Source of the DNA: Phycisphaerae bacterium
Lineage (GTDB): Bacteria > Planctomycetota > Phycisphaerae > Phycisphaerales > SM1A02
NCBI GenBank assembly: GCA_016795035.1
Contig: JAEUIT010000078.1
Span: 1-39,840 of the forward strand
DNA: 39,840 nt
Reading direction: 5' to 3'
The notes beneath the pieces were generated by a model that worked only from the letters and a program-made list of their open reading frames with translations, did not search any database and was not told the DNA's origin. Of this stretch, positions 7,922-16,506 are shown one piece after another. Position 1 is the stretch's first letter. Each line of letters opens with the position of its first letter. Made by a program: the position numbers and the translations under genes.

Positions 7922-10701
7922 GGCGACGTCTCCGCGGGAAGCGACGGCTGTTGCCGATCGATGGGGAGCGAGAAGAGGAACGCGACGCCCTGCGGCGTGT
8001 TGGGCTCGGCCCAGATGCGGCCGCCATGCGCGAGCACGACGCCCTCGGCGATGGTGAGCCCGAGCCCCATGCCGACCGCCGAACTCTGCGTTGCATCGGG
8101 CGTGCGGGCGGCGCGTCCGCGGTAGAAGCGCTGAAACACGCGCGACGCCTCGTCGGTCGCGAGCCCGGGCCCTTCGTCCGCGATGCGCACGACGACGGAG
8201 GTGTCGGTCGCCCACGCGGAGAGGTCGATCGGCGTCCCGGCCGGCGTGTAGCGCAGCGAGTTCTCGACGAGATTGTGGATCACCTGCGGCAGCAACGAGG
8301 AGTCGACGGAGAGAAGGGGCAGATGATCGTCGATGCGGGCCCGGAACGGGCGCTCGCGCAGCGCCGCGCGATGGCGCGCGAGCCCCACGCCGACCATCTC
8401 CTCCACGGTCGTCCACTCGCGCCGAAGCGCGATGGCGCCCGATTCGAGCCGCGTCGCGAAGACGAGGTTCGAGATCAGGCTGCTGAGCCGCTCCGACTCC
8501 TCGACGATCGTGCGGGCCATCTCGCGGCGGGTGGCCTCGTCGAGGTGCGAGGGCGACTGCTCGAGCGCGCTCGCCGCGCCGGTGATGCTCGCGAGCGGCG
8601 TGCGCAGGTCGTGCGAGACCGACGAGAGGAGCGCGGCGCGAAGGCGCTCGCGCTCGGCGTCGAGTCGAGCGCGCTGCGCGCTCTCGCCGAGTTCGACGCG
8701 CTCGAGCGCCGAGGCGATCTGGTGCGCGCACGTCTCGAGCGTGAGGAGCGCGGGCGTCGCCGCGAGCGACGAGGGATCGCGCGGCCGCACGGACAACGCG
8801 CCGAGACGCGACGCCGGCGTCGCGAGCGGCATGTGTCGCGCCGCGGCCGACGGCACCTGCGCCGTCGCAAGTCCGGCGGGCCGCGCGTTCGCGAACGCCC
8901 ACTGCGACACGCCGCGTTCGCGCTCGTCGTACCAGTCCATCGCGCCGTGGATTCCCAGCGGATCGAGATCGCTGCGGTCGACGCCGCGCGCCACCGCGAC
9001 GACGACTTCGGCGCCGATCAGGTCCGCGACGTGCCGCGCGCCGATCGACGCGACCGCTCGTGCGTCCTGCGCCGCGGAGAGCTCGCGGGCGAGCGCGAAG
9101 AGCGCGGCGGTGCGGCGCTCGCGCTCGCGCGCCTGCAACGCCTGGTTGCGCGTGCGCGCGGCGAGATTGCCGACGATGAGCCCGACCGCGAGCATCACGC
9201 CGAAGGTGATGAGGTAGCGGCGATCGGCGACGGCGAACGTGAACCGCGGCTCGGTGAAGAAGTAGTTGAACGCGAGCACCGCGAGGACCGCGGCGAACGC
9301 CGATGGCCCGCGACCGAACCAGAACGCCGACGCGACGACTCCCAGGAGGACGACAAGCGCCTCGTCGGCGAGGTCGGGCGGAGTGAAGATCGCCCACGCG
9401 AGGAGCGTGCCCGCCATCGTGACGCCGCCCGCCATCGCGTAGCGCGCGATCGGATGCGCCGGGCGCCGCAGGCGCGGCGAAGGCTGCAACGCGGAGGCGG
9501 AGTCGTTCGCATCGTTGCCCTCGTCGCCGCGAAGGACGTGGACGTCGATGTCCCCGCTCTCGCGGATCAGTCGGTCGACGAAGCTGCCGCGCCACGCTTC
9601 GCGCCATCGCGGACGACTCGTCTTTCCGACGACGATGCGCGTCGCGTTGCGCGCATGCGCGAGGGCCACGAGCTCGCGCGCCGCGTCGTCGCCGCTGACC
9701 GTGAGCGTCGAGGCGCCGAGGCTCTCCGCGATTCGCATCGTGTTGGCCAGGCGCTCGCGACTGGCCGCGTCGAGCGCGGCGTCTCCCGATTCGACGTACA
9801 CCGCGAGGAGTTCGGCGTGCAGGCCCGCGGCCATGCGCTTGGCGGCACGGACCACGTTGGGCGCCGACGGGCTCGGGCTCACCGCGACGATGATCCGGTC
9901 GGTCGCGGGCCAGACGGCGCGGATGCCGGCGTCCTGCTTGTAGCGGCGCATCTGCCCGTCGACCCAAAGCGCGGTGCGACGAAGCGCGAGCTCGCGCAGA
10001 GCGGCGAGGTTGCCCTTCCGGAAGAAGCCGTCGTCGGGGTCGACCGCGCGCGCGGCGTTGTCGGAGCGGTAGATCTGGCCCGCGCGAAGGCGCTCGAGGA
10101 GGACGTCGGGCGGCGTGTCGACGAGCTCGATCTCGTCGGCGGTGTCGACCACGCGATCGGGCACCGTCTCGCGCACCTCGACGCCGGTGATCTGCGCGAT
10201 CACGTCGTTGAGCGACTCGATGTGCTGCACGTTGAGCGTGGTGTGCACGTTGATGCCGGCGCGGAGACACGCGTCGACGTCCTGCCAGCGCTTCGCGTGC
10301 CGCGAACCGGGCGCGTTCGTGTGCGCGCACTCGTCGACGAGCAGGATGTCGGGCCGTCGCGCGAGCGCCGCGTCGAGATCGAACTCGTCGAGGACGACCG
10401 CTGGTCCGCTCCCGTCCGCACCGCGGTACTCGACGCGCCGCAGCGGCAGGAGGTCGAGGCCGAGGAGCAGCCGCTCGGTGTCGGCGCGGCCGTGCGTGAC
10501 CGCGACGCCGACGACGACGTCGACGCCCGAGGCCGCAAGCCGCTGCGCCGAGGCGAGCATCGCGAACGTCTTGCCGACGCCCGGGGCCATGCCGAAGAAG
10601 ATCTTCAGCCGTCCGCGCGGACTCGCGTCGGACCCGTAGCGCTCCTCGTCGCGGCGAACGCGTGCGAGCACTTCCGCAGGATCCGGGCGCCCGTCGGGCA
10701 T
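7918..10701 (-). CDS. kdpD: Sensor histidine kinase KdpD
   Basis: 927 residues, the usual length. The domain order is: N-terminal KdpD domain with Walker A GMAPGVGKT (about residues 37-45) and DECAHTNAPGSRHAKRWQDV; a UspA-like domain (about 250-375); a hydrophobic four-helix DUF4118 region (about 400-500); a GAF-like segment; and a kinase core with H-box VSHDLRTPLASITG, N-box NLVENSLRYTP and G-boxes DEGPGLA and GMGLGLTIA. It senses low K+ or turgor and controls KdpE. The ATG at 10701 lies 4 nt past the kdpC TAA; an upstream in-frame ATG would overlap kdpC. A perfect word copy (9483) encodes SALQP in the linker just before the membrane region, where sequence constraint is weak. Confidence 0.95.
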   Translation of the reverse strand: MPDGRPDPAEVLARVRRDEERYGSDASPRGRLKIFFGMAPGVGKTFAMLASAQRLAASGVDVVVGVAVTHGRADTERLLLGLDLLPLRRVEYRGADGSGPAVVLDEFDLDAALARRPDILLVDECAHTNAPGSRHAKRWQDVDACLRAGINVHTTLNVQHIESLNDVIAQITGVEVRETVPDRVVDTADEIELVDTPPDVLLERLRAGQIYRSDNAARAVDPDDGFFRKGNLAALRELALRRTALWVDGQMRRYKQDAGIRAVWPATDRIIVAVSPSPSAPNVVRAAKRMAAGLHAELLAVYVESGDAALDAASRERLANTMRIAESLGASTLTVSGDDAARELVALAHARNATRIVVGKTSRPRWREAWRGSFVDRLIRESGDIDVHVLRGDEGNDANDSASALQPSPRLRRPAHPIARYAMAGGVTMAGTLLAWAIFTPPDLADEALVVLLGVVASAFWFGRGPSAFAAVLAVLAFNYFFTEPRFTFAVADRRYLITFGVMLAVGLIVGNLAARTRNQALQARERERRTAALFALARELSAAQDARAVASIGARHVADLIGAEVVVAVARGVDRSDLDPLGIHGAMDWYDERERGVSQWAFANARPAGLATAQVPSAAARHMPLATPASRLGALSVRPRDPSSLAATPALLTLETCAHQIASALERVELGESAQRARLDAERERLRAALLSSVSHDLRTPLASITGAASALEQSPSHLDEATRREMARTIVEESERLSSLISNLVFATRLESGAIALRREWTTVEEMVGVGLARHRAALRERPFRARIDDHLPLLSVDSSLLPQVIHNLVENSLRYTPAGTPIDLSAWATDTSVVVRIADEGPGLATDEASRVFQRFYRGRAARTPDATQSSAVGMGLGLTIAEGVVLAHGGRIWAEPNTPQGVAFLFSLPIDRQQPSLPAETSP

Positions 10702-10705
10702 GTGA

Positions 10706-11344
10706 TTACGGTACCTCCGGCGAGCGCCCGAGCGCCTCGAGCGCGAGGTTGAGTTCGAGGACATGCACCGTCGGTTCGCCGAGGATCCCCAGCGTCCGCG
10801 GCGACGTGTGCGCCCGGACGAGCGCGCGGACCGTGTCCTCCGAAAGTCCGCGCGCCCGAGCGACGCGCGCGACCTGAAACTCGGCGGCGGCCACGGAGAG
10901 ATGCGGATCGAGTCCGCTCGCGGACGACGTCACGAGCTCGACGGGCACCGGTGCGTCGGACGGCGCAAGGCCCACGGCCCGCGCCGCCGCGGCAAGCGTC
11001 GCGATGCGCTCCTGCGCGCGCTCCGCAAGAAGCGGATTTGACGGCGCGAGGTTCGATCCGCCCGAAGCGCCACCGGCTGCAACGTCGAGCGCCGTGTAGG
11101 GCGACGGCGCGGTCGCGCTCGGTCGCCCCCAGAACCATCGCGCGGCGCGCGCCGGCTCCCCCGACGAGAAGTCCTGCCCGATGAGCGCCGATCCGACGAC
11201 GCGGCCCTCGTGCGTGCGCAGCGATCCGTTCGCCTGCAACGGGAAGACGCCTTGGGCGACCGCCGTCACGAGGAGGGGATACGCAACGCCCGTGAGCGCG
11301 GTGAGGAGAAGGAAGGTGGTGGTGGCGGCGCGGATCATGGCCAT
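10706..11344 (-). CDS. kdpC: Potassium-transporting ATPase subunit KdpC
   Basis: About 212 residues. KdpC is the single-pass subunit that bridges KdpA and KdpB and raises nucleotide affinity. One N-terminal membrane helix (TFLLLTALTGVAYPLLVTAV) is followed by the conserved VVGSALIGQDFS, ARWFWGRPSAT, GGASGGSNLAPSNP and SASGLDPHLSVAAAEFQVARVA. The ATG at 11344 is chosen because a GGAG sits 7-8 nt upstream; another ATG at 11359 lies 3 nt after the kdpB stop and would add five residues. A perfect word copy (11076) encodes LDVAAG just before the conserved GGASGGSN. A near-copy (11233) lies in the FPLQANGS segment. Confidence 0.95.
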   Translation of the reverse strand: MAMIRAATTTFLLLTALTGVAYPLLVTAVAQGVFPLQANGSLRTHEGRVVGSALIGQDFSSGEPARAARWFWGRPSATAPSPYTALDVAAGGASGGSNLAPSNPLLAERAQERIATLAAAARAVGLAPSDAPVPVELVTSSASGLDPHLSVAAAEFQVARVARARGLSEDTVRALVRAHTSPRTLGILGEPTVHVLELNLALEALGRSPEVP

Positions 11345-11362
11345 CGGGGATCTCCACATGGG

Positions 11363-13501
11363 TCAGGCGAAGAGCGCGTTGATCGCGACGTCGATCGCCT
11401 TGATGCCGATGAACGGCACCAGCAGGCCGCCGACGCCGTAGAGCGCGAGGTTTCGGCGGAGGAGCGACGACGCCGCCATCGGCCGGTAGCGCACGCCGCG
11501 CAGGGCGAGCGGAATCAGCGCGACGATGATGAGCGCGTTGAAGACCACGCTCGAGAGGATCGCCGTCGTCGGGCTGAGGCGCATCACGTTGAGCGCGTCG
11601 AGCTCGGGATAGGTCGCCGCGAAGGCGGCGGGAATGATCGCGAAGTACTTCGCGACGTCGTTCGCGATCGAGAACGTGGTGAGCGACCCGCGCGTCATCA
11701 GCAGCTGCTTGCCGATCTGGACGATTTCGATCAGCTTCGTCGGGTTGCTGTCGAGGTCGACCATGTTGCCGGCTTCCTTCGCGGCCTGCGTGCCGGTGTT
11801 CATCGCGACCGCGACGTCGGCCTGCGCGAGCGCCGGGGCGTCGTTGGTGCCGTCGCCGGTCATCGCCACGAGCCGGCCGCCGCGCTGGTACTCGCGAATC
11901 AGCTCGAGCTTCTTCTCCGGCGTGGCGTGGGCGAGGAAGTCGTCGACGCCGGCCTCCGCCGCGATCGCCGCGGCGGTGATCGGGTTGTCGCCGGTGATCA
12001 TCACGGTCTTGATGCCCATGCGGCGAAGCTCGGCGAAGCGCTCGGTGATACCGCCCTTCACGATGTCCTTGAGCTCGATGACGCCGAGCGTGCGTCCCTT
12101 GCCGTCGGCCACCGCGAGCGGCGTGCCGCCGCGCTGCGCGATCTCGTCGGCCACGCGCCGCGCCTCCGGCGACGCGCTCCCGCCCATGCGCGAGACGTAC
12201 GCCGCAATCGCGTCGACAGAGCCCTTTCGAAGCTGTCGTCCGTGCGGCTGCAACGGGGAGACGGGGATGTCGATGCCGCTCATCCGCGTGTTCGCCGAGA
12301 AAGGGACGAAGGTCGCGGGCCGATCGGCCTGGCCGAGCGCGTGCAGGTCGCGCTCGCGGATGCCGAAGCGCTGCTTCGCGAGCACCACGATGCTGCGGCC
12401 TTCCGGCGTCTCGTCGGCGAGCGAAGCGAGCTGGGCCGCGTCGGCGAGCTCCTCCTCCCCCGCGCCGTCGACCGGCACGAAGCGGGCCGCGTGGCGGTTT
12501 CCGAGCGTGATCGTGCCGGTCTTGTCGAGAAGGAGGACGCCGACGTCGCCCGCCGCCTCGACCGCCCGGCCGCTCGTCGCGATGACGTTCGCGCGCACGA
12601 GTCGATCCATGCCCGCGATGCGGATGGCGGAGAGGAGGCCGCCGATCGTCGTCGGGATCAGGCAGACGAGGAGCGCGACCAGCGTGGTCACCGAGACCGG
12701 TTGGCCCGGAGCGCCTGCAACGTTGTGAGCGGCGGCGTAGAGCGAGAAGGGAAGGAGCGTCGCACAGGCGAAGAGAAACGTGAGGCTGAGCGCGGCGAGA
12801 AGGATGTCGAGCGCGATCTCGTTGGGCGTCTTCTGCCGCTTCGCGCCCTCGACCATCGCGATCATGCGGTCGAGGAAGGTCGCCCCCGGATCGCTCGCGA
12901 TGCGCACGACGAGCCAATCGCTCAGGACCTGCGTCCCGCCGACGACGCTCGATCGGTCGCCGCCCGCCTCGCGGATCACCGGCGCCGATTCCCCAGTCAC
13001 CGCGGACTCGTTCACGCTGGCGATGCCCTCGATGACCTCGCCGTCGCCGGGGATCAGGGCGCCTGCAACGACGAGAACGACATCGCCTTTCGCGAGCCTG
13101 GCGCTCGGAACCTCTTCGGTCGCGTATGCGTCGAGCCGCCTACCGCGCGTCCATTCCTCGCGAAGCCGCGTCGCGGCGATCTCGCGGCGGCTGCGGCGAA
13201 GCGACGCCGCTTGGGCCTTTCCCCGACCCTCCGCCATCGCTTCCGCCATGTTGGCGAAGAGCACGGTGAACCACAGCCATAGCGCGAGGACGAGCGTCGA
13301 GCGCGGCGATCCGCCGCCGGGCTCCTGCACGCCCATGAAGCCTGCAACGGCGAGCGCCGTCGTCGCGACGCTCATGACCCAGACCACGAACATCACCGGG
13401 TTGCGGATCTGGACGCGCGGGTCGAGCTTGCGGACCGCGGCGACGAGCGCGGACCGAAGGATCGAGAGGTCGGTGAACGGGGTGGAGGTGGCGCGTGACA
13501 T
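11363..13501 (-). CDS. kdpB: Potassium-transporting ATPase ATP-binding subunit KdpB
   Basis: 712 residues, a P-type ATPase of the expected length. Visible are the actuator loop TGES (residues 169-172), the membrane proline motif CLIPTTIGG, the phosphorylation site DKTGT (Asp326), the nucleotide-binding region with FSANTRMSGID, and the hinge motif TGDGTNDAPALAQADVAVAM. It couples ATP hydrolysis to K+ movement through KdpA. Three perfect word copies lie within it: 13341 (LAVAGF, membrane helix 1-2 region), 13062 (LVVAGALIPG) and 12247 (SPLQPHG in the N domain). A looser copy is at 12714. It starts 15 bp after the kdpA stop. Confidence 0.97.
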   Translation of the reverse strand: MSRATSTPFTDLSILRSALVAAVRKLDPRVQIRNPVMFVVWVMSVATTALAVAGFMGVQEPGGGSPRSTLVLALWLWFTVLFANMAEAMAEGRGKAQAASLRRSRREIAATRLREEWTRGRRLDAYATEEVPSARLAKGDVVLVVAGALIPGDGEVIEGIASVNESAVTGESAPVIREAGGDRSSVVGGTQVLSDWLVVRIASDPGATFLDRMIAMVEGAKRQKTPNEIALDILLAALSLTFLFACATLLPFSLYAAAHNVAGAPGQPVSVTTLVALLVCLIPTTIGGLLSAIRIAGMDRLVRANVIATSGRAVEAAGDVGVLLLDKTGTITLGNRHAARFVPVDGAGEEELADAAQLASLADETPEGRSIVVLAKQRFGIRERDLHALGQADRPATFVPFSANTRMSGIDIPVSPLQPHGRQLRKGSVDAIAAYVSRMGGSASPEARRVADEIAQRGGTPLAVADGKGRTLGVIELKDIVKGGITERFAELRRMGIKTVMITGDNPITAAAIAAEAGVDDFLAHATPEKKLELIREYQRGGRLVAMTGDGTNDAPALAQADVAVAMNTGTQAAKEAGNMVDLDSNPTKLIEIVQIGKQLLMTRGSLTTFSIANDVAKYFAIIPAAFAATYPELDALNVMRLSPTTAILSSVVFNALIIVALIPLALRGVRYRPMAASSLLRRNLALYGVGGLLVPFIGIKAIDVAINALFA

Positions 13502-13516
13502 GCGGGCGCTCGGAGT

Positions 13517-15229
13517 TCAGCGGCGGGCGAAGAGTTGCACGTGCTCGGCGACGGGTCCGAGCGCGAGCGACGGCACGAACGTCAGCGCGCCGACGATCAC
13601 GACGACTGCGACGAGCATCAGGACGAACGTGGGCGTATGCGTGGGGAGCGTGCCTTCGGTGGCGGCCGCCGCCGACTTCCTGGACATCGCGCCTGCAACG
13701 GCGAGAACCGGCACGATGAGCCAGTAGCGGGCGAGGAACATCGCGATGCCGAGCGCGACGTTGTAGAACGGCGTGTTGGCCGCGAGCCCGGCGAACGCCG
13801 AGCCGTTGTTGTTCCCGGCGCTCGAGAAGGCATAGAGGATCTGCGAGAAGCCATGCGGCCCCGGATTGCTGACCGACGACGTACCGGCGGGCACGACGCA
13901 GGCGATCGCGGTGCCGACGAGCACGACGGCGCAGGGAAGCAGGATCACGATGCACGCCATGCGCATCTCGAAGGGCTCGATCTTCTTGCCGAGATACTCG
14001 GGGGCGCGACCCACCATCAGTCCGGCGACGAAGACGGCGACGATCGCGAACATCAGCATGCCGTAGAGCCCGCTGCCGACACCGCCGAAGACGACTTCGC
14101 CGAGCTGCATCAGCCACATCGCGGCGAAGCCGCCCAACGGCATCATGGAGTCGTGCATCGAATTGACGCTGCCGTTGCTCGCGGCGGTCGTCGCGCTCGC
14201 CCAGAGCGCCGAGGCGTCGACGCCGAAGCGAAGTTCCTTGCCTTCCACGTTGCCGAGCGCCTGGTCGACGCCGAGCGACGCGAGCGCCGGGTTCGCCGCG
14301 TGCTCGCTCATGACGGTGACGGCGAGGCACGGGATGAAGATCGCGAGCATCGCTGCGAGGAGCGCCCAGCCTTGGCGACGATCGCGCACCATCGAGCCGA
14401 ACGTGTGGCAGAGCGCGGCGGGAAGCAGCAAGATCGCAAGGCACTGCAGCGCGTTCGCGAGCGCGGTGGGATTCTCGAAGGGATGCGCCCCGTTGGCGTT
14501 GAAGAACCCGCCGCCGTTCGTGCCGAGCTGCTTGATCGCGATCTGCGACGCCGCAGGCCCCAGAGGAAGCGTTTGGCTTGTCTGCACGAGCGGTTCGACC
14601 TCGATCGGCGCCCGGAACGTCTGCACGACGCCCTGGCCCACGAGGACGAGCGCGAGCAACGTGGAGAGTGGGAGCAGGACGTACAGGGTCGAGCGAGTGA
14701 GGTCGACCCAGCAGTTGCCCACGCCCGATTCGCTCGATCGGCGGAGGCCGCGCGCGAGGGCGGCGAACACCGCGATGCCGGTCGCCGCGCTCAGGAAGTT
14801 CTGCGCGCCGAGCCCGAGCATCTGCGTGAGGTACGACATCGTCGTCTCGCCCGCGTAGCCCTGCCAATTGGTGTTGGTCGCGAACGAGATCGCCGTGTTG
14901 AACGCCGACGCCGGCTCGACCGGCCCGAGCGCCGCAGGGTTGGCGGGCAGGTGATGCTGAAGTCGCTGCAGCCCGTAGACGGCTGCAACGCCGAGTGCGT
15001 TGAAGGCGAGTATCCCGAGCGCGTATTCGCGCCACGTCATGGCGCGCGCGGTCACGCCTGCGATGCGGTACACGCCGCGCTCGAGCGGGCCGAGCACGAG
15101 TCCGAGGCCGAGCGGCGCACGGCCCGGCTCACCGTCGAGGATGCGTGCGACGAGCGGCCCCAAGAGTCGCGCGCAGACGGCGATCGTCACGACGAAGCCG
15201 ACGAGCTGGATCAGTCCTGGGATCGTCAT
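13517..15229 (-). CDS. kdpA: Potassium-transporting ATPase K+-binding subunit KdpA
   Basis: 570 residues with about ten membrane helices. The four pseudo-repeated selectivity-filter loops are visible: TNTNWQGY, GTNGGGFFNANGAHPFENPT, TTAASNGSVNSM and SAGNNNGSAF. This is the K+-selective subunit of the KdpFABC pump. The ATG at 15229 overlaps the kdpF stop (ATGA), which fixes the start; an upstream ATG at 15238 is unlikely. Perfect word copies at 14982 (LGVAAVYG) and 13692 (LAVAGAMS) fall in membrane helices near the N- and C-termini, both tolerant, hydrophobic places. Confidence 0.96.
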   Translation of the reverse strand: MTIPGLIQLVGFVVTIAVCARLLGPLVARILDGEPGRAPLGLGLVLGPLERGVYRIAGVTARAMTWREYALGILAFNALGVAAVYGLQRLQHHLPANPAALGPVEPASAFNTAISFATNTNWQGYAGETTMSYLTQMLGLGAQNFLSAATGIAVFAALARGLRRSSESGVGNCWVDLTRSTLYVLLPLSTLLALVLVGQGVVQTFRAPIEVEPLVQTSQTLPLGPAASQIAIKQLGTNGGGFFNANGAHPFENPTALANALQCLAILLLPAALCHTFGSMVRDRRQGWALLAAMLAIFIPCLAVTVMSEHAANPALASLGVDQALGNVEGKELRFGVDASALWASATTAASNGSVNSMHDSMMPLGGFAAMWLMQLGEVVFGGVGSGLYGMLMFAIVAVFVAGLMVGRAPEYLGKKIEPFEMRMACIVILLPCAVVLVGTAIACVVPAGTSSVSNPGPHGFSQILYAFSSAGNNNGSAFAGLAANTPFYNVALGIAMFLARYWLIVPVLAVAGAMSRKSAAAATEGTLPTHTPTFVLMLVAVVVIVGALTFVPSLALGPVAEHVQLFARR

Positions 15230-15318
15230 TGAAACCACTCCGATTTAAGGAGTGCAGCGAGGAGGTACAGGAAGAGCGCGATCGTGACGGCCGCGCCGAA
15301 CACATAGATCGCGGTCAT
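15226..15318 (-). CDS. kdpF: KDP small subunit KdpF
   Basis: A 30-residue single-pass peptide beginning MTAIYVFGAAVTIALFLYLL and ending LKSEWFQ. That is the KdpF pattern: one helix followed by a short acidic/aromatic tail. In E. coli KdpF stabilises the KdpABC complex. Its TGA overlaps the kdpA ATG, and its own ATG overlaps the stop of the preceding small ORF, so the three are coupled in translation. Confidence 0.9.
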   Translation of the reverse strand: MTAIYVFGAAVTIALFLYLLAALLKSEWFQ

Positions 15319-15434
15319 GGCGTGGGGCCCTTGGTCGCTTCGTCGCGCGGCATGCTGCGGCCACACGCCGCCACGAGAGCGAAGGTGGCGAAGAAGAGTC
15401 CGAGGAGTGCGAGGAGAAGGAGAAGGTCGTGCAT
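15315..15434 (-). CDS. Small membrane protein at the head of the kdp operon
   Basis: A 39-residue reading frame begins MHDLLLLLALLGLFFATFAL and continues VAACGRS with a short charged tail. It is one hydrophobic helix followed by a Cys and a basic/acidic C-terminus. Its TGA overlaps the kdpF ATG (ATGA), the same junction used between kdpF and kdpA, and this is the main reason to believe it is translated. It is the first gene of the operon. I recall similar short hydrophobic ORFs ahead of kdpF in other phyla, but I know of no function. An accessory KdpF-like subunit or a leader peptide are both possible. Confidence 0.7.
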   Translation of the reverse strand: MHDLLLLLALLGLFFATFALVAACGRSMPRDEATKGPTP

Positions 15435-15645
15435 GGGTGCGTCCCGACGAGAACGTTCGCACTCCTGGGCCTCGGCGTCGCTCAAGAGCGCATCAAGAAG
15501 GGCGAGGCGCGCATCAAGGACGCATAAAGACGGGCCGACGGCCTCGCGTCTTTACGGCCGCGCGACGGAATCGGCCCGACTCTTGATGCGCTTTTGATCG
15601 CTCTCGACGTTGCAGGCGGGGAGACTTCGTGCATCCGGAGGTTCC
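15435..15645. promoter_or_regulatory. Divergent kdp / outer-membrane gene control region with GCGCATCAAG repeats
   Basis: This 211-bp region lies between the kdp operon (minus) and a barrel gene (plus). GCGCATCAAG occurs directly inside 15486-15498 (GAGCGCATCAAGA) and at 15509-15518, and inverted at 15581-15592 (TCTTGATGCGCT), followed by a looser inverted partial copy (TTTGATCGCTC) to 15603. Between them is a dyad: TAAAGACG at 15525-15532 pairs with CGTCTTTA at 15547-15554, with a GGCCGACGGCC core. These are candidate operators, perhaps for KdpE, inferred from position only. A perfect genome word (15603-15616) follows. Confidence 0.55.
15603..15616 (-). repeat. Promoter-proximal copy of the 14-bp word
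   Basis: CTCGACGTTGCAGG lies about 30 bp before the ATG at 15646 and just beside the last inverted operator-like repeat. It is one of only three perfect copies that fall outside confident coding sequence. Confidence 0.85.
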
Positions 15646-16482
15646 ATGCGCCACCTGTGCACACCGTCGCTTGCGATCGTCCTTTCCGCGCCCGCCCTCG
15701 CCGAGAGCGAGGCTCCGCCGCCGGAAGCGGCCGCGTCGTCGCTCGTCATCTCGACTGACCGACCGTCCTTCAGCGACGGCACCGGCATCGAGTCGCTCTT
15801 TCACCTGAATCTCGAGACCGGCTTCACCTACACGTTCACCTCCGTCGACGACGGCAACGTGGAGCGCGTGAACGGGCCGGAGATCCTCGCGCGGGTCGGG
15901 CTGATCGAGGATCGCCTCGAGCTTCGCTTGATCACGTCGGGCTACGTGTGGACGCGCGCCGACACGAACGGCGGCGCGTCGGCGTCGACCGACGGCTGGA
16001 GCGACCTATTGCTCGGTGCGAAGCTCAAGATCTGCGACCAGGACGGGGCGCTTCCCCGCCTCGCCCTCGGCCTGCAGACATCGCTCGGCGCGGGGTCCGC
16101 GGACATCAGCACGCAGGAAGTCGAGCCGACCGTGAAGGGCCTGTGGTCCTATGACCTTCGCCAGCTCGTGTCGGACGACCTGGCGGGCTTCACGCTCGGC
16201 GGCAACGTGAACGTGGCGTGGCCGACCACGCTCGGCGAGCGTTTCACGCAGGCGCAGGTCTCGGCGTACCTCTCGTTCCCGATCGTCGAGGGAACCTCGG
16301 GCTTCTTCGAGTGGTACGTGCTGACCCCCGCATTCGACGGCGGCGGCCCCGCGAACTACGTGGACGCCGGCGTCACCCATCTTCTCACCGATCGCGTGCA
16401 GCTCGACGGCCGCGTCGGCTTCGGCCTGAGCGACGACTCCGACGACGTCTTCGTCGGAGTCGGCATCAGCTTCCTCTTCTGA
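15646..16482 (+). CDS. Outer-membrane beta-barrel protein, phenol MetA-pathway/transporter-like family
   Basis: 278 residues. The ATG at 15646 has GGAGG just upstream and gives a signal peptide (SLAIVLSAPALA). Mature sequence opens with TDRPSFSDGTG, the hallmark of the barrel family often labelled 'putative MetA-pathway of phenol degradation' or 'transporter'. Alternating amphipathic strands follow, and the C-terminus ends in the aromatic strand VFVGVGISFLF, consistent with an outer-membrane barrel. The label does not mean it degrades phenol. It is divergent from kdp and shares the repeat-bearing control region, so joint regulation is possible. The next gene follows after 24 bp. Confidence 0.72.
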   Translation: MRHLCTPSLAIVLSAPALAESEAPPPEAAASSLVISTDRPSFSDGTGIESLFHLNLETGFTYTFTSVDDGNVERVNGPEILARVGLIEDRLELRLITSGYVWTRADTNGGASASTDGWSDLLLGAKLKICDQDGALPRLALGLQTSLGAGSADISTQEVEPTVKGLWSYDLRQLVSDDLAGFTLGGNVNVAWPTTLGERFTQAQVSAYLSFPIVEGTSGFFEWYVLTPAFDGGGPANYVDAGVTHLLTDRVQLDGRVGFGLSDDSDDVFVGVGISFLF

Positions 16483-16506
16483 AAGCGCCTCCGCTACAGT
16501 GGCCGC

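Noticed and set aside
7175..10330. A single 1051-codon minus-strand frame that ends in KdpE
   Set aside because: Its upstream part is the wrong frame of kdpD. KdpE starts at 7921, where ATG overlaps the KdpD stop; there is no fusion.
7822..10752. Very long open frame on the plus strand opposite kdpD
   Set aside because: It is a high-GC antisense frame, rich in Arg and without any domain; the minus-strand KdpD is complete and conserved. The same applies to long plus-strand frames opposite kdpB and kdpA (11210-15232).
15435..15645. A c-di-AMP or other riboswitch ahead of kdp
   Set aside because: I could not find a recognisable riboswitch core; the visible structure is better described as short repeats and a dyad.
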